A DNA stretch of 64,000 bases from assembly GCF_014202755.1 (NCBI RefSeq), contig NZ_JACHHK010000003.1, forward strand, positions 62,001-126,000, read 5' to 3'. Shown in pieces: positions 51,774 to 60,061 of this stretch (the stretch's first letter is position 1; each line of letters starts with the position of its first letter). Source of the stretch: Catenisphaera adipataccumulans (GTDB taxonomy: Bacteria; Bacillota_I; Bacilli_A; Erysipelotrichales; Erysipelotrichaceae). The notes beneath the pieces were generated by a model that was given only the letters and a program-made list of their open reading frames with translations, did no database searches and was not told the DNA's origin. Position numbers and translations under genes: made by a program.

Positions 51774-53465
51774 CTAAAATGGTGCATATCCGCTGTCATT
51801 CGTATACGAATCTGAACCATCGTATGTACTATTATAATCCGTCGAGTAATCACCATATGTCGTCGTGTCCTGACTGTATCCGTCATAAGTCGAATAGCTG
51901 TCCGTTGATTCATCGCTGGATCCATCATCTGTACCCAGTTCACCGGCCTGATCGCTGACAGACGATGCTTTCTTGCCGTTGCTGATCGCATTGATCTTCT
52001 GTTTTGCGGTCTTGACCGAACCGTTGTCCACTAACATCACAGAAGCATAATCCGACAATGTTGCACAATACCGTGTATCAGTCTCACCGGTCAGCGCATA
52101 GCTTTCAAACGTCCAGCTTGGATCATCAGAAAGCTGATACCGGATTAATGATGTGATATCCGAAGAAGACATGTTGGTTTCAAAGGCACCGCTGAGCGCA
52201 TCGGCAAACTTCGCATAGTTTTTGATCATCGAAGCCGAAGTGATCTTCTTGATGATCGCACGGAGCACCTGCTGCTGATTCTTTACTCGCTGGGTATCGC
52301 CGTCGGTATAAGCATGACGTTCCCGTGCATAGGCCAGGGCCCGCTCGCCGTTCAGATGGTTCCATCCTTCATGGACCCCTTTCAGCGTACTGTTGGCATA
52401 GAATGTATCAACAGCCATGCCTTTTTCGACATAAATATTGATGCCGCCCAACGCATCGACTAGATTGACTAAACTGGAGAAATTGACACGTGCGTAGTAA
52501 TTGATCTCAATTCCCAACAAATCTTCAATGGTTTGTTCCGTTGTATCGACGCCATATAAACCCGTGTGGGTCAGTTTATCCCGTTCCCCGTCCGGACAGG
52601 AACTTTTTGCATCCGATGCACAGGCAACGCTGACATAGTAATCACGCGGGATGCTGGTCATCAGCACACGGTGTGTCTTTGGATTGACCGTCACCAACAT
52701 ATTCGAATCAGAGCGGGAAACATCTTCCAGGCCGCCGTAGGAATCGTTGCCGGAAATCAAAACCGTAAAGGTTTCGGAGGTCACATCCACCGCGTCATCT
52801 GAAGTCTGGACATTGCTTCGTTTTGTATAATATTTTGTCTTATGGATGACTTGGGTTTCCGTATTAAAATTTGTATACTCTTCCTGGTCGTGCACTTCAC
52901 CGCGCATCGACTCATTTAAAATGATCGCATCGACTTCCTCATTGTACAGCGCATCGACCATATCGATCAGTGTGCTGTAGGAAACCGTTTCAATCGAAAT
53001 TGAAGATTCGATATCGTCCAGTGCTTTCTGGGTACCGGTCTTATCAACTTTTTTACAGATTCCCACCGTCTTGCCGTCCAGTTTTTTCAGCGACGTCACC
53101 GATGAATCCTTCAGCGTGACGACCGACACTGTGTTGGTCATCGTACTGGTCAGACTGGTCACATCGCCAATAACTTCACCGGTCTTGGAAATATAATAGT
53201 TGCCGACGCCGTATCCGATCGTCAGCACAATGACTAAAAATCCGCTCAAGATCCGGGCAATGGTCCGTTTTGCCACAAAGTTATACAACAGAAAAACCAG
53301 CAGGGTCACGATGGCAATGATCGCAAACACCGGCAGAGCCAGTTTCAGCGGCAGGATCTCCAGCCGGACGATCTGAACAATTAAAATGATTGCCAATACC
53401 ACGGAAATCCATGATAATGCGGCAATCAAAGGGATTCTGCGTTTTTTTGTTCCATTCACATTCAT
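51774..53465 (-). CDS. LytR-CpsA-Psr (LCP) family glycopolymer ligase, copy 2
   Basis: 563 residues with the same plan as copy 1: three membrane helices (about 13-92), solute-binding-like module (GKTVGICKK...VDAIILNESM), LCP domain with SRSDSNMLVTVNP, MTSIPRDYYVSV, DKLTHTG and NGERALAYARERH, and an external tail of Ser/Thr/Tyr/Asp/Gly repeats (about 500-563). Monocistronic between ftsZ and the exporter operon. The -10 element ends 6 nt before the ATG; no SD is seen, so the mRNA is probably leaderless. Confidence 0.93.
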   Translation of the reverse strand: MNVNGTKKRRIPLIAALSWISVVLAIILIVQIVRLEILPLKLALPVFAIIAIVTLLVFLLYNFVAKRTIARILSGFLVIVLTIGYGVGNYYISKTGEVIGDVTSLTSTMTNTVSVVTLKDSSVTSLKKLDGKTVGICKKVDKTGTQKALDDIESSISIETVSYSTLIDMVDALYNEEVDAIILNESMRGEVHDQEEYTNFNTETQVIHKTKYYTKRSNVQTSDDAVDVTSETFTVLISGNDSYGGLEDVSRSDSNMLVTVNPKTHRVLMTSIPRDYYVSVACASDAKSSCPDGERDKLTHTGLYGVDTTEQTIEDLLGIEINYYARVNFSSLVNLVDALGGINIYVEKGMAVDTFYANSTLKGVHEGWNHLNGERALAYARERHAYTDGDTQRVKNQQQVLRAIIKKITSASMIKNYAKFADALSGAFETNMSSSDITSLIRYQLSDDPSWTFESYALTGETDTRYCATLSDYASVMLVDNGSVKTAKQKINAISNGKKASSVSDQAGELGTDDGSSDESTDSYSTYDGYSQDTTTYGDYSTDYNSTYDGSDSYTNDSGYAPF

Positions 53466-53471
53466 AGAAAT

Positions 53472-53500
53472 ATTTAAGCATCAAAAAGAGTCCTTGTCAA
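53472..53500 (-). promoter_or_regulatory. promoter at the start codon of LCP-2
   Basis: Minus-strand TTGACA (53495-53500), 17-bp spacer, TGC-TTAAAT (-10 at 53472-53477). Six bases (ATTTCT) separate the -10 from the ATG at 53465. Confidence 0.6.
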
Positions 53501-53513
53501 TTTTACGCTATAG

Positions 53514-53536
53514 AAAAAAGCTCCCGAAGGAGCTTT
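53514..53536 (-). terminator. terminator of ftsZ
   Basis: Minus-strand AAAGCTCC-TTCG-GGAGCTTT then TTTC, a few bases after the ftsZ stop at 53541. Confidence 0.85.
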
Positions 53537-53540
53537 GTTT

Positions 53541-54656
53541 TTAACGATTGAAGAAGAAATTCGGGATCGAATCGTCACCATTGTCTTCATCTTCCACACT
53601 AGTGACGACGCCGGCATTGCCCGGGGTCTGCACTTTCGGCTGGGTAAACAAAGACTGATCGTCATTGCTGCTGCCGGATAATGCTTGGATCGGTTCGACA
53701 TCGGACTTCTTCGATTTTTTCTCTTCAAAACCAGTCGCGATGACCGTAACGATGATCGAGTCGCCCAACGATTCGTTGATCGCGATACCAAAGATACAGT
53801 CTACATCGCCGCCCGCTGCATCCTGAATGACAGCGACCGCATTCTGAGCATCGAACAAGCTGACCTTGTCGCCGCCGGTAATATTGATGATCGCAGAACG
53901 AGCACCGTCGATCTGGCTTTCCAACAGCGGTGACTGGATCGCTTTCTCGGCTGCCGTAACGGCTTTGTCTTCGCCTTCGGCCATACCGATACCGATTAAT
54001 GCGCGGCCTTGGTTGGCCATTACCGCACGAACATCCGCAAAATCCAGGTTGACCAGTGCCGGAACGGCGATCAAATCAGAAATCGTCTGAACCCCCTGAC
54101 GCAGTACGTTATCGGCTGCCTGGAAAGCTTCCTCGATTGGTTTACGTCCGATGACATCCAGCAGATTGTCATTGCTTACGACAATATAAGAATCAACGAA
54201 TTTCTTTAATTCGTCAATGCCTTCTTTGGCGTTGTTGGCACGGCGGCGTCCCTCAAATGTGAACGGACGTGTAACAACAGCGACGGTCAATGCGCCTTCT
54301 TCTTTGGAAATCTTGGCAATGAACGGAGCTGCACCGGTTCCGGTTCCGCCGCCCATGCCGGCCGTGATAAATACCATATCACTGCCTTTGACCGCTTCAC
54401 GGATCTCCGCTTCAGCTTCTTCTGCGGCTTTGCGTCCGAATTCCGGATTGCCGCCGGCGCCCAGACCTTTCGTCGTATCTTTACCCAATACGATCTTATT
54501 TTCACACGGAGAGTTTTTCATGACCTGTACATCGGTGTTGCAGATATAGAACGTTACACCCTGCACACCACCTGCGACCATGCGGTTAACGGCATTCGAT
54601 CCGCCGCCGCCGACTCCGAACACTTTAATGTTTGCGACTTGATTCATTTCTGGCAT
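53541..54656 (-). CDS. ftsZ: cell division protein FtsZ
   Basis: Tubulin-like GTPase that forms the division ring. 371 residues: GTP signature [12 protein letters not shown] (about 104-115), N-terminal [14 protein letters not shown]7 loop [11 protein letters not shown], a disordered acidic linker (about 317-355) and the C-terminal peptide [11 protein letters not shown] that binds FtsA and other partners. AGGAG precedes the ATG. Cotranscribed with ftsA. Confidence 0.98.
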   Translation of the reverse strand: MPEMNQVANIKVFGVGGGGSNAVNRMVAGGVQGVTFYICNTDVQVMKNSPCENKIVLGKDTTKGLGAGGNPEFGRKAAEEAEAEIREAVKGSDMVFITAGMGGGTGTGAAPFIAKISKEEGALTVAVVTRPFTFEGRRRANNAKEGIDELKKFVDSYIVVSNDNLLDVIGRKPIEEAFQAADNVLRQGVQTISDLIAVPALVNLDFADVRAVMANQGRALIGIGMAEGEDKAVTAAEKAIQSPLLESQIDGARSAIINITGGDKVSLFDAQNAVAVIQDAAGGDVDCIFGIAINESLGDSIIVTVIATGFEEKKSKKSDVEPIQALSGSSNDDQSLFTQPKVQTPGNAGVVTSVEDEDNGDDSIPNFFFNR

Positions 54657-54668
54657 TTTACTTCACTC

Positions 54669-55925
54669 CTAATCTTCTTCTGTTAAAATAACACTTTTCA
54701 GTTTCTTCGTAAATCCGCCCTCGCCCGAACGGGAACGCTGACGAATCGAATCGATGCTTGCTTCCAATTCATTGTTGTTGGGACTGGTCTGTTCCGTGTG
54801 GCGGATCTTGTTGATATCGTCAAACGCATAGATCATTCCCAGACAGCAGACATAGGCGCCGTTGCGGGCACCGACGCTCTGCGGCAAATAAACTTCAGCA
54901 TCGCTGTTGAATTGTTTCATGAACGATTTCATGACTGCGATATCGGCTCCTTTTCCGGTCAGAACGTATAATGTCTTTTTCTGCTTGATGATCGGTTCGC
55001 AGGCCTTGTTGACTTCATCGATCCACGAACGGATCTTCGGCAGACAGGTTTCCATCAATTCTTTTGAAGAAATCTCGACGCGGCGGTCTTCCTGCTGTTC
55101 AATATAGACGATCACATCGCCGGCATCTTCTTCATCGGCTGTGAAGATATTCTGCAGCAGGCGGAAACAGACGTCATCCGTCAGATCGTACTTTGTCTTG
55201 AGTTCTTCAATAAATGAATTATACCCCTTTTCCAAATTTGCACAACTCATTAATTTACCGTCCGCAAACAAGGAAAGCACACAATGGTTTGCTTCCAGGT
55301 CCAGCTGGACCACATTACGGTCTTCGCTTTTGACCTGAACAGCCGATTCCTGCGCGATCGCATAAGAATCCAGGCACAGATCCAGAATTTCCAAATTGGC
55401 TTGTTCAATGCATCGCACATAAGAATATATGGTTGTTTTATCCGCATATAACAGATCCACATCCATGTAGAAATCTTCACACTCTTCATCGATCGGCATC
55501 TTGTCGAAAACTTCATCGTTGACACGATAGCTGATCCGATTTGTGTTGACCAATTCCACATCATCCCCCAGCTTCTTTTGGATCACTTTACTGTAGCCCT
55601 GCTGGATGTGAAATAAACGAATGCTCTTGGTGCCGTCCTCAATTTGAATATGGGCACGCTGACTGGTACGTCGGACATTGACGCTCGGTATCGCCAGCAA
55701 CACACGCTCGATGCGGAATCCCAAAGCCGCTTGTGCATGGTTCAGTGCATCGCGCAGCGCCTGGACCACTTTGACTTCATCGACGATCTTCTGATCGACG
55801 ACCCCCTGGCAGGCGACCCGTTCGACACGCAGAACGTTGATGCGTCCTTCAAAAACTTCCAGGATCGCAAGACGAACTTCCCGGTCCGCTATTTCTACGG
55901 ATGCGTACACTTTTTTTCTGCTCAT
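54669..55925 (-). CDS. ftsA: divergent FtsA-like division protein
   Basis: 418 residues, directly before ftsZ. It follows the actin-like FtsA order, including the 1C-type inserted region (about 85-165), and ends in a basic amphipathic helix (FTKKLKSVILTEED) that would bind the membrane. The nucleotide motifs are altered: phosphate-1 DIGTTK reads EIADRE, phosphate-2 DIGGGTT reads DLEANHC, and the adenosine motif TGGGA reads TGKGA. It may therefore tether FtsZ without normal ATP binding (inference). AAGGAG lies 7 nt before the ATG. Confidence 0.82.
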   Translation of the reverse strand: MSRKKVYASVEIADREVRLAILEVFEGRINVLRVERVACQGVVDQKIVDEVKVVQALRDALNHAQAALGFRIERVLLAIPSVNVRRTSQRAHIQIEDGTKSIRLFHIQQGYSKVIQKKLGDDVELVNTNRISYRVNDEVFDKMPIDEECEDFYMDVDLLYADKTTIYSYVRCIEQANLEILDLCLDSYAIAQESAVQVKSEDRNVVQLDLEANHCVLSLFADGKLMSCANLEKGYNSFIEELKTKYDLTDDVCFRLLQNIFTADEEDAGDVIVYIEQQEDRRVEISSKELMETCLPKIRSWIDEVNKACEPIIKQKKTLYVLTGKGADIAVMKSFMKQFNSDAEVYLPQSVGARNGAYVCCLGMIYAFDDINKIRHTEQTSPNNNELEASIDSIRQRSRSGEGGFTKKLKSVILTEED

Positions 55926-55945
55926 TCGACTACTCCTTTTTCATT

Positions 55946-55954
55946 CTACCAGTA
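55946..55954 (-). promoter_or_regulatory. extended -10 promoter of ftsA-ftsZ
   Basis: Minus-strand TGG-TATTAT (55946-55954), about 20 nt before the ftsA ATG and beyond the ftsI terminator, so ftsAZ can be expressed apart from the mraZ operon. Confidence 0.5.
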
Positions 55955-56002
55955 AATAATACCATAAAATCGGCACTTAGAATATATCCCGATTTATTTT
56001 TC

Positions 56003-56028
56003 TAAAAAAGAACTCCTTGCGGAGTTCT
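56003..56028 (-). terminator. terminator of ftsI
   Basis: Minus-strand AGAACTCC-GCAA-GGAGTTCT followed by TTTTTT; the AG of the ftsI stop TAG is the base of the stem. Confidence 0.85.
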
Positions 56029-58225
56029 AAGAAAGCGTTACCGAAATTTGTGAGTTCGAATCGATGGTTTTTCCCTTCTCGACCGACTGTTCCTTCACTT
56101 TGCCATGACCGGAAATCGCAATGGAAATTCCGGACAATTCAGCGAACGTCGTAACGTCTTTCCGCGTCCAGCCTGTCATATCCGGCATCGTGATCTCATT
56201 GCCGTTGGTCATCAGGAAAATATTATCGTTGGTATTGATCGGTGTTCCGGCATCCGGATATTGATCGATGATGCTCGAACCATCGCCGATATAGACTACA
56301 TTCACGCTCTTGCCGCTCATCTGTTCTTTCGCATACGATTTTGTATGGTTGACCAACGACGGCATGGAATATGTATCCCAGGAATCATCACTCGTACTGC
56401 TGGTATCGGATGTATCGTTGCTTCCGGAAATTCCTTCGGCAACCAAGGCCGCTTTCATCACTTCCTGGAACGGTTCCGCAGAATAATTCAGATAATTATC
56501 CGAAACCATGCCCCAATAGACCATGACTTTTGGGTCATCTTCCGGAGCAGCTGCCATGACACTGCTGGTATACGTATTCTCATCGTACTCACCAGTCTCC
56601 GTGTTATAGATCTGGCCGGTACCCGTCTTAGCGATCATATCCACACCGTCCATCTTGAATTTTTCACCGCTGGCACCGTCATCCAAAACATGTGACATCA
56701 AGGAACGAACTTTCTCAGCTGTGCTGGATTTGATCGGCTGACCGACGACTTTCGTACTGTATTTTTTGATCACTTTTCCTGTATCCGGATCCTCAATGGA
56801 TTCCACCACATACGGACGGACCATCTTGCCGTCATTGAAGATTGCTGAATAAGCCTGTACCAGTTGAATGACTGTAATGGAACTGCCCTGTCCAAAGCCG
56901 GTCGTCAAATAGGACGTCGGCATATCCACATTTTTCGTACCCAGTACCTCATTGACATACGGAATGCCGGTTGCCTGAAACAATCCGAATTTATCAAGAT
57001 ATTTTGAGAATTTTTTATAGTTGACATAATTCGCCAACAGTTCACAGATCCCGACATTACTGGAATACGCCAGACCTTGATCAAATGTGATCGTACCGAA
57101 GTTGTTGCCCATGGCTTCGGAAATGCCCGGATATTCCGTTGAATAATTCACACGGGTAATTTTTTTCGTGGACGGATCATACGTATAATAGAATGTCCCG
57201 GACTGGAAGGTTTTATTTTCCGGATAGACGCCGGTATCAATAGCGGTCGCATAGGTCAATGCCTTCATGACTGATCCAGGCTCATAGGCCATCTCTGTGA
57301 CATTGTCCGTAAAACTTGGAATGTTGGTATGCTTGTTCTGGTTAAATGTTGGGTAGCTTCCCCAGCCTAATATGCGGCCGGTTTCCGGTTCCATGACCAC
57401 GCACCAGGCGCTGGTCGCCTTGTTGTCGGAAATCGTTTCTTTTAAGGCGCTTTCTACGGCTGCCTGGACATTGGAATTCAACGTCAGATGCACATCATAA
57501 CCATCTTGTGCCTCTTTGATCACTTTGGTCGTGCCTGGCAGCACGTCACCATCGACGGTCTGCTGATACTGCACTTCCCCGTCGGTCCCGGATAGATATT
57601 TATCCAGACTTTTTTCCAGTCCCATCTGACCGACAATTTTTTGTTTATCCTCGTCATAAGAAGCAAAACCGATGAGATTGCTGGAATATGGCGTCGTCGG
57701 ATAATTGCGGCTGACGGTTTCCGTAAAATGGATGCCGTCCAGATCGAGTTTTTCAATTTTCTTCATTGTTGATTTATCCAGACGCTTCGTACCGGAGCCC
57801 AATTCTGTCTGAGCCTTGCCAGATTTCTTGGCTTTCTGGATAATTTTCGTCACACTGTCCACATCGATGTCTTTGAGCACAGTTTTTAATTTTTTGGCGG
57901 TCTTCCGGGCATTTTTCACATAATCCGGATTGCCGTCGGCATCAACCGTACTGGAATCGAGATACGCAACAATGGTATATGCTTTGACTTCCTGTGCAAT
58001 CACCTGTCCGTCTTCATCATAGATCGTACCGCGTTTGGCGGATACGGTCGTATCAACAATACTGTTGTGTATGCGCTCATCCAAAGCAGAATTTCCGGAC
58101 CACAAGTGTGTTTTTGTGACCATGGTAAAAAGAACATTAGCTGTCACTAATGTTCCTGCGATTACCATAATTTGAATGATGCGAAGTAATTGTTTATTGC
58201 TTCTTTTTCTATTCATCCTGATCAT
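56027..58225 (-). CDS. ftsI: division transpeptidase (PBP2x/FtsI) with two PASTA domains
   Basis: 732 residues. One membrane anchor (about 13-33), class B PBP dimerisation domain (about 55-255), transpeptidase domain (about 265-605) with active-site SVMK in EPGSVMKAL, SSN (YSSNVGIC) and KTG (IAKTGTGQ), then a Ser/Thr/Asp linker (about 608-632) and two C-terminal PASTA repeats. Cross-links septal peptidoglycan and is the β-lactam target. It starts 5 nt after ftsL. Confidence 0.95.
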   Translation of the reverse strand: MIRMNRKRSNKQLLRIIQIMVIAGTLVTANVLFTMVTKTHLWSGNSALDERIHNSIVDTTVSAKRGTIYDEDGQVIAQEVKAYTIVAYLDSSTVDADGNPDYVKNARKTAKKLKTVLKDIDVDSVTKIIQKAKKSGKAQTELGSGTKRLDKSTMKKIEKLDLDGIHFTETVSRNYPTTPYSSNLIGFASYDEDKQKIVGQMGLEKSLDKYLSGTDGEVQYQQTVDGDVLPGTTKVIKEAQDGYDVHLTLNSNVQAAVESALKETISDNKATSAWCVVMEPETGRILGWGSYPTFNQNKHTNIPSFTDNVTEMAYEPGSVMKALTYATAIDTGVYPENKTFQSGTFYYTYDPSTKKITRVNYSTEYPGISEAMGNNFGTITFDQGLAYSSNVGICELLANYVNYKKFSKYLDKFGLFQATGIPYVNEVLGTKNVDMPTSYLTTGFGQGSSITVIQLVQAYSAIFNDGKMVRPYVVESIEDPDTGKVIKKYSTKVVGQPIKSSTAEKVRSLMSHVLDDGASGEKFKMDGVDMIAKTGTGQIYNTETGEYDENTYTSSVMAAAPEDDPKVMVYWGMVSDNYLNYSAEPFQEVMKAALVAEGISGSNDTSDTSSTSDDSWDTYSMPSLVNHTKSYAKEQMSGKSVNVVYIGDGSSIIDQYPDAGTPINTNDNIFLMTNGNEITMPDMTGWTRKDVTTFAELSGISIAISGHGKVKEQSVEKGKTIDSNSQISVTLS

Positions 58226-58230
58226 CCGTT

Positions 58231-58536
58231 CTAGTCGTCAATCACATAAATGTTTTTTTGATTGTCAGTGACTTTTTCATCTAACAATCCTAACACACGG
58301 CTTTTCTCTTGTAAAATATTTACTTCCGATGTTAGTTGATCGACTTGTTCCTGCTCTTTGTTCATCTTCTTTGTCAGCGTCTGATCCTGGTTGGATAATG
58401 TAATGTTATAGGAATAGACAAAGAACTTCGTTCCGATGAAGAAAGCCGCAGCGAACACGAACAGCGTCTTTACGAATCTTTCGAATGTAAATTTCTTTTT
58501 CTTTCTTCTGATTCTTTTCTTTTTAGCGGTTTTCAT
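58231..58536 (-). CDS. ftsL: cell division protein FtsL
   Basis: 101 residues: very basic cytoplasmic N-terminus (KKKRIRRKKKKF), one membrane helix (about 24-45), and an external coiled coil with leucine-zipper spacing (about 52-92). Size, topology and place between rsmH and ftsI identify FtsL, which binds DivIC and the septal synthase. Overlaps rsmH by 14 nt. Confidence 0.88.
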   Translation of the reverse strand: MKTAKKKRIRRKKKKFTFERFVKTLFVFAAAFFIGTKFFVYSYNITLSNQDQTLTKKMNKEQEQVDQLTSEVNILQEKSRVLGLLDEKVTDNQKNIYVIDD

Positions 58537-59467
58537 ATTGATCCCCTATCCTCTTAATTCCGCGCAGCTTGGCGCTGTGTGCGCGATTATTATAAGCAAG
58601 CTCCGCTTCTGAGGCCGTAATCGGCTTTTTATTTAATAGTTGGTATTCTAATTTCTCTTCCCCTAATACCGGCAGCCGGCGATCATGCTTCTGCGGCACG
58701 GCCGCACGCCGGAATGTCTGCTTTACCATGCGGTCTTCCAAGGAATGGAATGTGATCACGCACATTCGTCCGCCCGGTTTTAATCGCCGCAGTCCCTCTT
58801 GTAAAGCAATTTCAAGCTGTTTTAATTCTCCATTGACTTCGATGCGGATGGCTTGAAAACTCTGTTTGGCCGGATGCCCCTTTTTTTTCAAAACATATGC
58901 CGGTACGGCGGTTTTGATCACATCAGCCAGTTCAAGCGTTGTGTTGATCGGTTTTCGTTCCCGTTCCCGGACGATCTTGCTCGCGATCCGTCCTGCAAAC
59001 GGTTCCTCCCCATAATCGTGCAGTATGCGCATCAAATCTTCTTGTGAATATTCATTCACTACGGTCCATGCATCCAATTCCTGTTCCTGATTCATTCGCA
59101 TGTCCAGTCGGGCATCGTGTCGGTAGCTGAATCCACGGCTGGTGTCGTCAAACTGGGGGCTTGATACACCAAGATCCATGATGATGCCGTCCACCCGGCC
59201 GATCCCGTAGGAATCCAGGACCTCTTTCATATTGCCGAATGGCTGGTGAATACAGGTAAAATTATTGCCGATTTTCTGCAGGATCGGGCTGCTCTCCGCG
59301 ATCGCTGCTTGATCCAAATCGAATGCATACAAATGACCATGCGTACATCGTTTCAGGATGGCACTGCTGTGACCGCCCCGTCCCAACGTACAATCGACGT
59401 AAAGCCCATCGTCTTTTACGTCCAACATCGTGATCGACTCTTCAAGAAGTACACTTTTATGCTCCAT
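58523..59467 (-). CDS. rsmH: 16S rRNA (cytosine-1402-N4)-methyltransferase RsmH (MraW)
   Basis: 314 residues. Methylates C1402 of 16S rRNA using SAM. Motifs: VLLEESI, the SAM loop DCTLGRGGHS, MDLGVSSPQFDD, 'GFSYRHDARLDMRM', and ITFHSLEDRMVK at the C-terminal end. ATG at 59467 follows the mraZ stop by 6 nt; the codon before it is TTG. Confidence 0.97.
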   Translation of the reverse strand: MEHKSVLLEESITMLDVKDDGLYVDCTLGRGGHSSAILKRCTHGHLYAFDLDQAAIAESSPILQKIGNNFTCIHQPFGNMKEVLDSYGIGRVDGIIMDLGVSSPQFDDTSRGFSYRHDARLDMRMNQEQELDAWTVVNEYSQEDLMRILHDYGEEPFAGRIASKIVRERERKPINTTLELADVIKTAVPAYVLKKKGHPAKQSFQAIRIEVNGELKQLEIALQEGLRRLKPGGRMCVITFHSLEDRMVKQTFRRAAVPQKHDRRLPVLGEEKLEYQLLNKKPITASEAELAYNNRAHSAKLRGIKRIGDQYENR

Positions 59468-59473
59468 CAAGTG

Positions 59474-59905
59474 TTACCCCATAATATCGGAAAGCTGCTC
59501 AGCAACATCTTCGAAAGAATCACTTTCGATCTGTTCCATTTCTTCCCAACGAGCCTTGGCCCAAATCTCCAAATGATTAGCCATTCCGATGATCAGACAC
59601 TCTTTTTCCAAACCGGCCAAAGAAATCAATGACGATGGAATAAGAATTCTTCCTTGGCTGTCCATTTCACACTCTGCTGCCTTGGATAAAACCATACGCT
59701 GATACCAGCGCGCGTTTTTATTCGTGGTGGGTAAGGCGGCCAGTTTCTGAAATACGCTCTGCCATTGCTCACTGGTGTAAACGTACAAACATCCATCCAG
59801 TCCTCGCGTAACAACAACGTGCTCACCGAGTTCTTCTCTGAACTTAGCCGGCATGATCAATCGCCCCTTACGATCGATGTTGTGACTATATTCACCCATG
59901 AACAC
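59474..59905 (-). CDS. mraZ: transcriptional regulator MraZ
   Basis: 143 residues with two AbrB-like swapped-hairpin domains ('MGEYSHNIDRKGRLIMPAKFRE' and 'ECEMDSQGRILIPSSL'). Binds repeats upstream of its own gene and controls the dcw cluster. Start: GTG at 59905, giving the family N-terminus MFMGEY; GGGGGG lies about 8 nt upstream, whereas the ATG two codons later is too far. First gene of the operon. Confidence 0.95.
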   Translation of the reverse strand: MFMGEYSHNIDRKGRLIMPAKFREELGEHVVVTRGLDGCLYVYTSEQWQSVFQKLAALPTTNKNARWYQRMVLSKAAECEMDSQGRILIPSSLISLAGLEKECLIIGMANHLEIWAKARWEEMEQIESDSFEDVAEQLSDIMG

Positions 59906-59919
59906 GTGTCATCACCCCC

Positions 59920-59955
59920 CACTTTCTGACACAAAGTGCTACTTTGTACCACTAT
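59920..59955 (-). promoter_or_regulatory. MraZ-box array at the mraZ promoter
   Basis: On the minus strand four hexamers with exact 10-bp period: ATAGTG (59950-55), AAAGTA (59940-45), TTTGTG (59930-35), AAAGTG (59920-25). This matches the AAAGTG[T/G]-type MraZ box of mycoplasmas. A TATTAT -10 candidate (59954-59959) overlaps the first box, so binding should block RNA polymerase. Confidence 0.75.
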
Positions 59956-60031
59956 AATACATCATGCTTTCCTAATTTTCCACAAAATATTTAAAAAACT
60001 CGCAATTTTCCAAAACATACTACTGATTTGG

Positions 60032-60037
60032 TATAAT
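60032..60037 (+). promoter_or_regulatory. extended -10 promoter of the lactate permease
   Basis: TGG-TATAAT (hexamer 60032-60037), 24 nt before the ATG. A weak TTTCCA -35 lies 19 bp upstream. Confidence 0.5.
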
Positions 60038-60061
60038 CAAAAAAGAAAGAGAGAGAGAAAA

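Noticed and set aside
59974-59993. Possible Rex site upstream of the lactate permease (ACAAAATATTTAAAAAA)
   Set aside because: Only the AT-rich centre agrees with the rex operators; the outer TTGTGA/TCACAA bases are missing.
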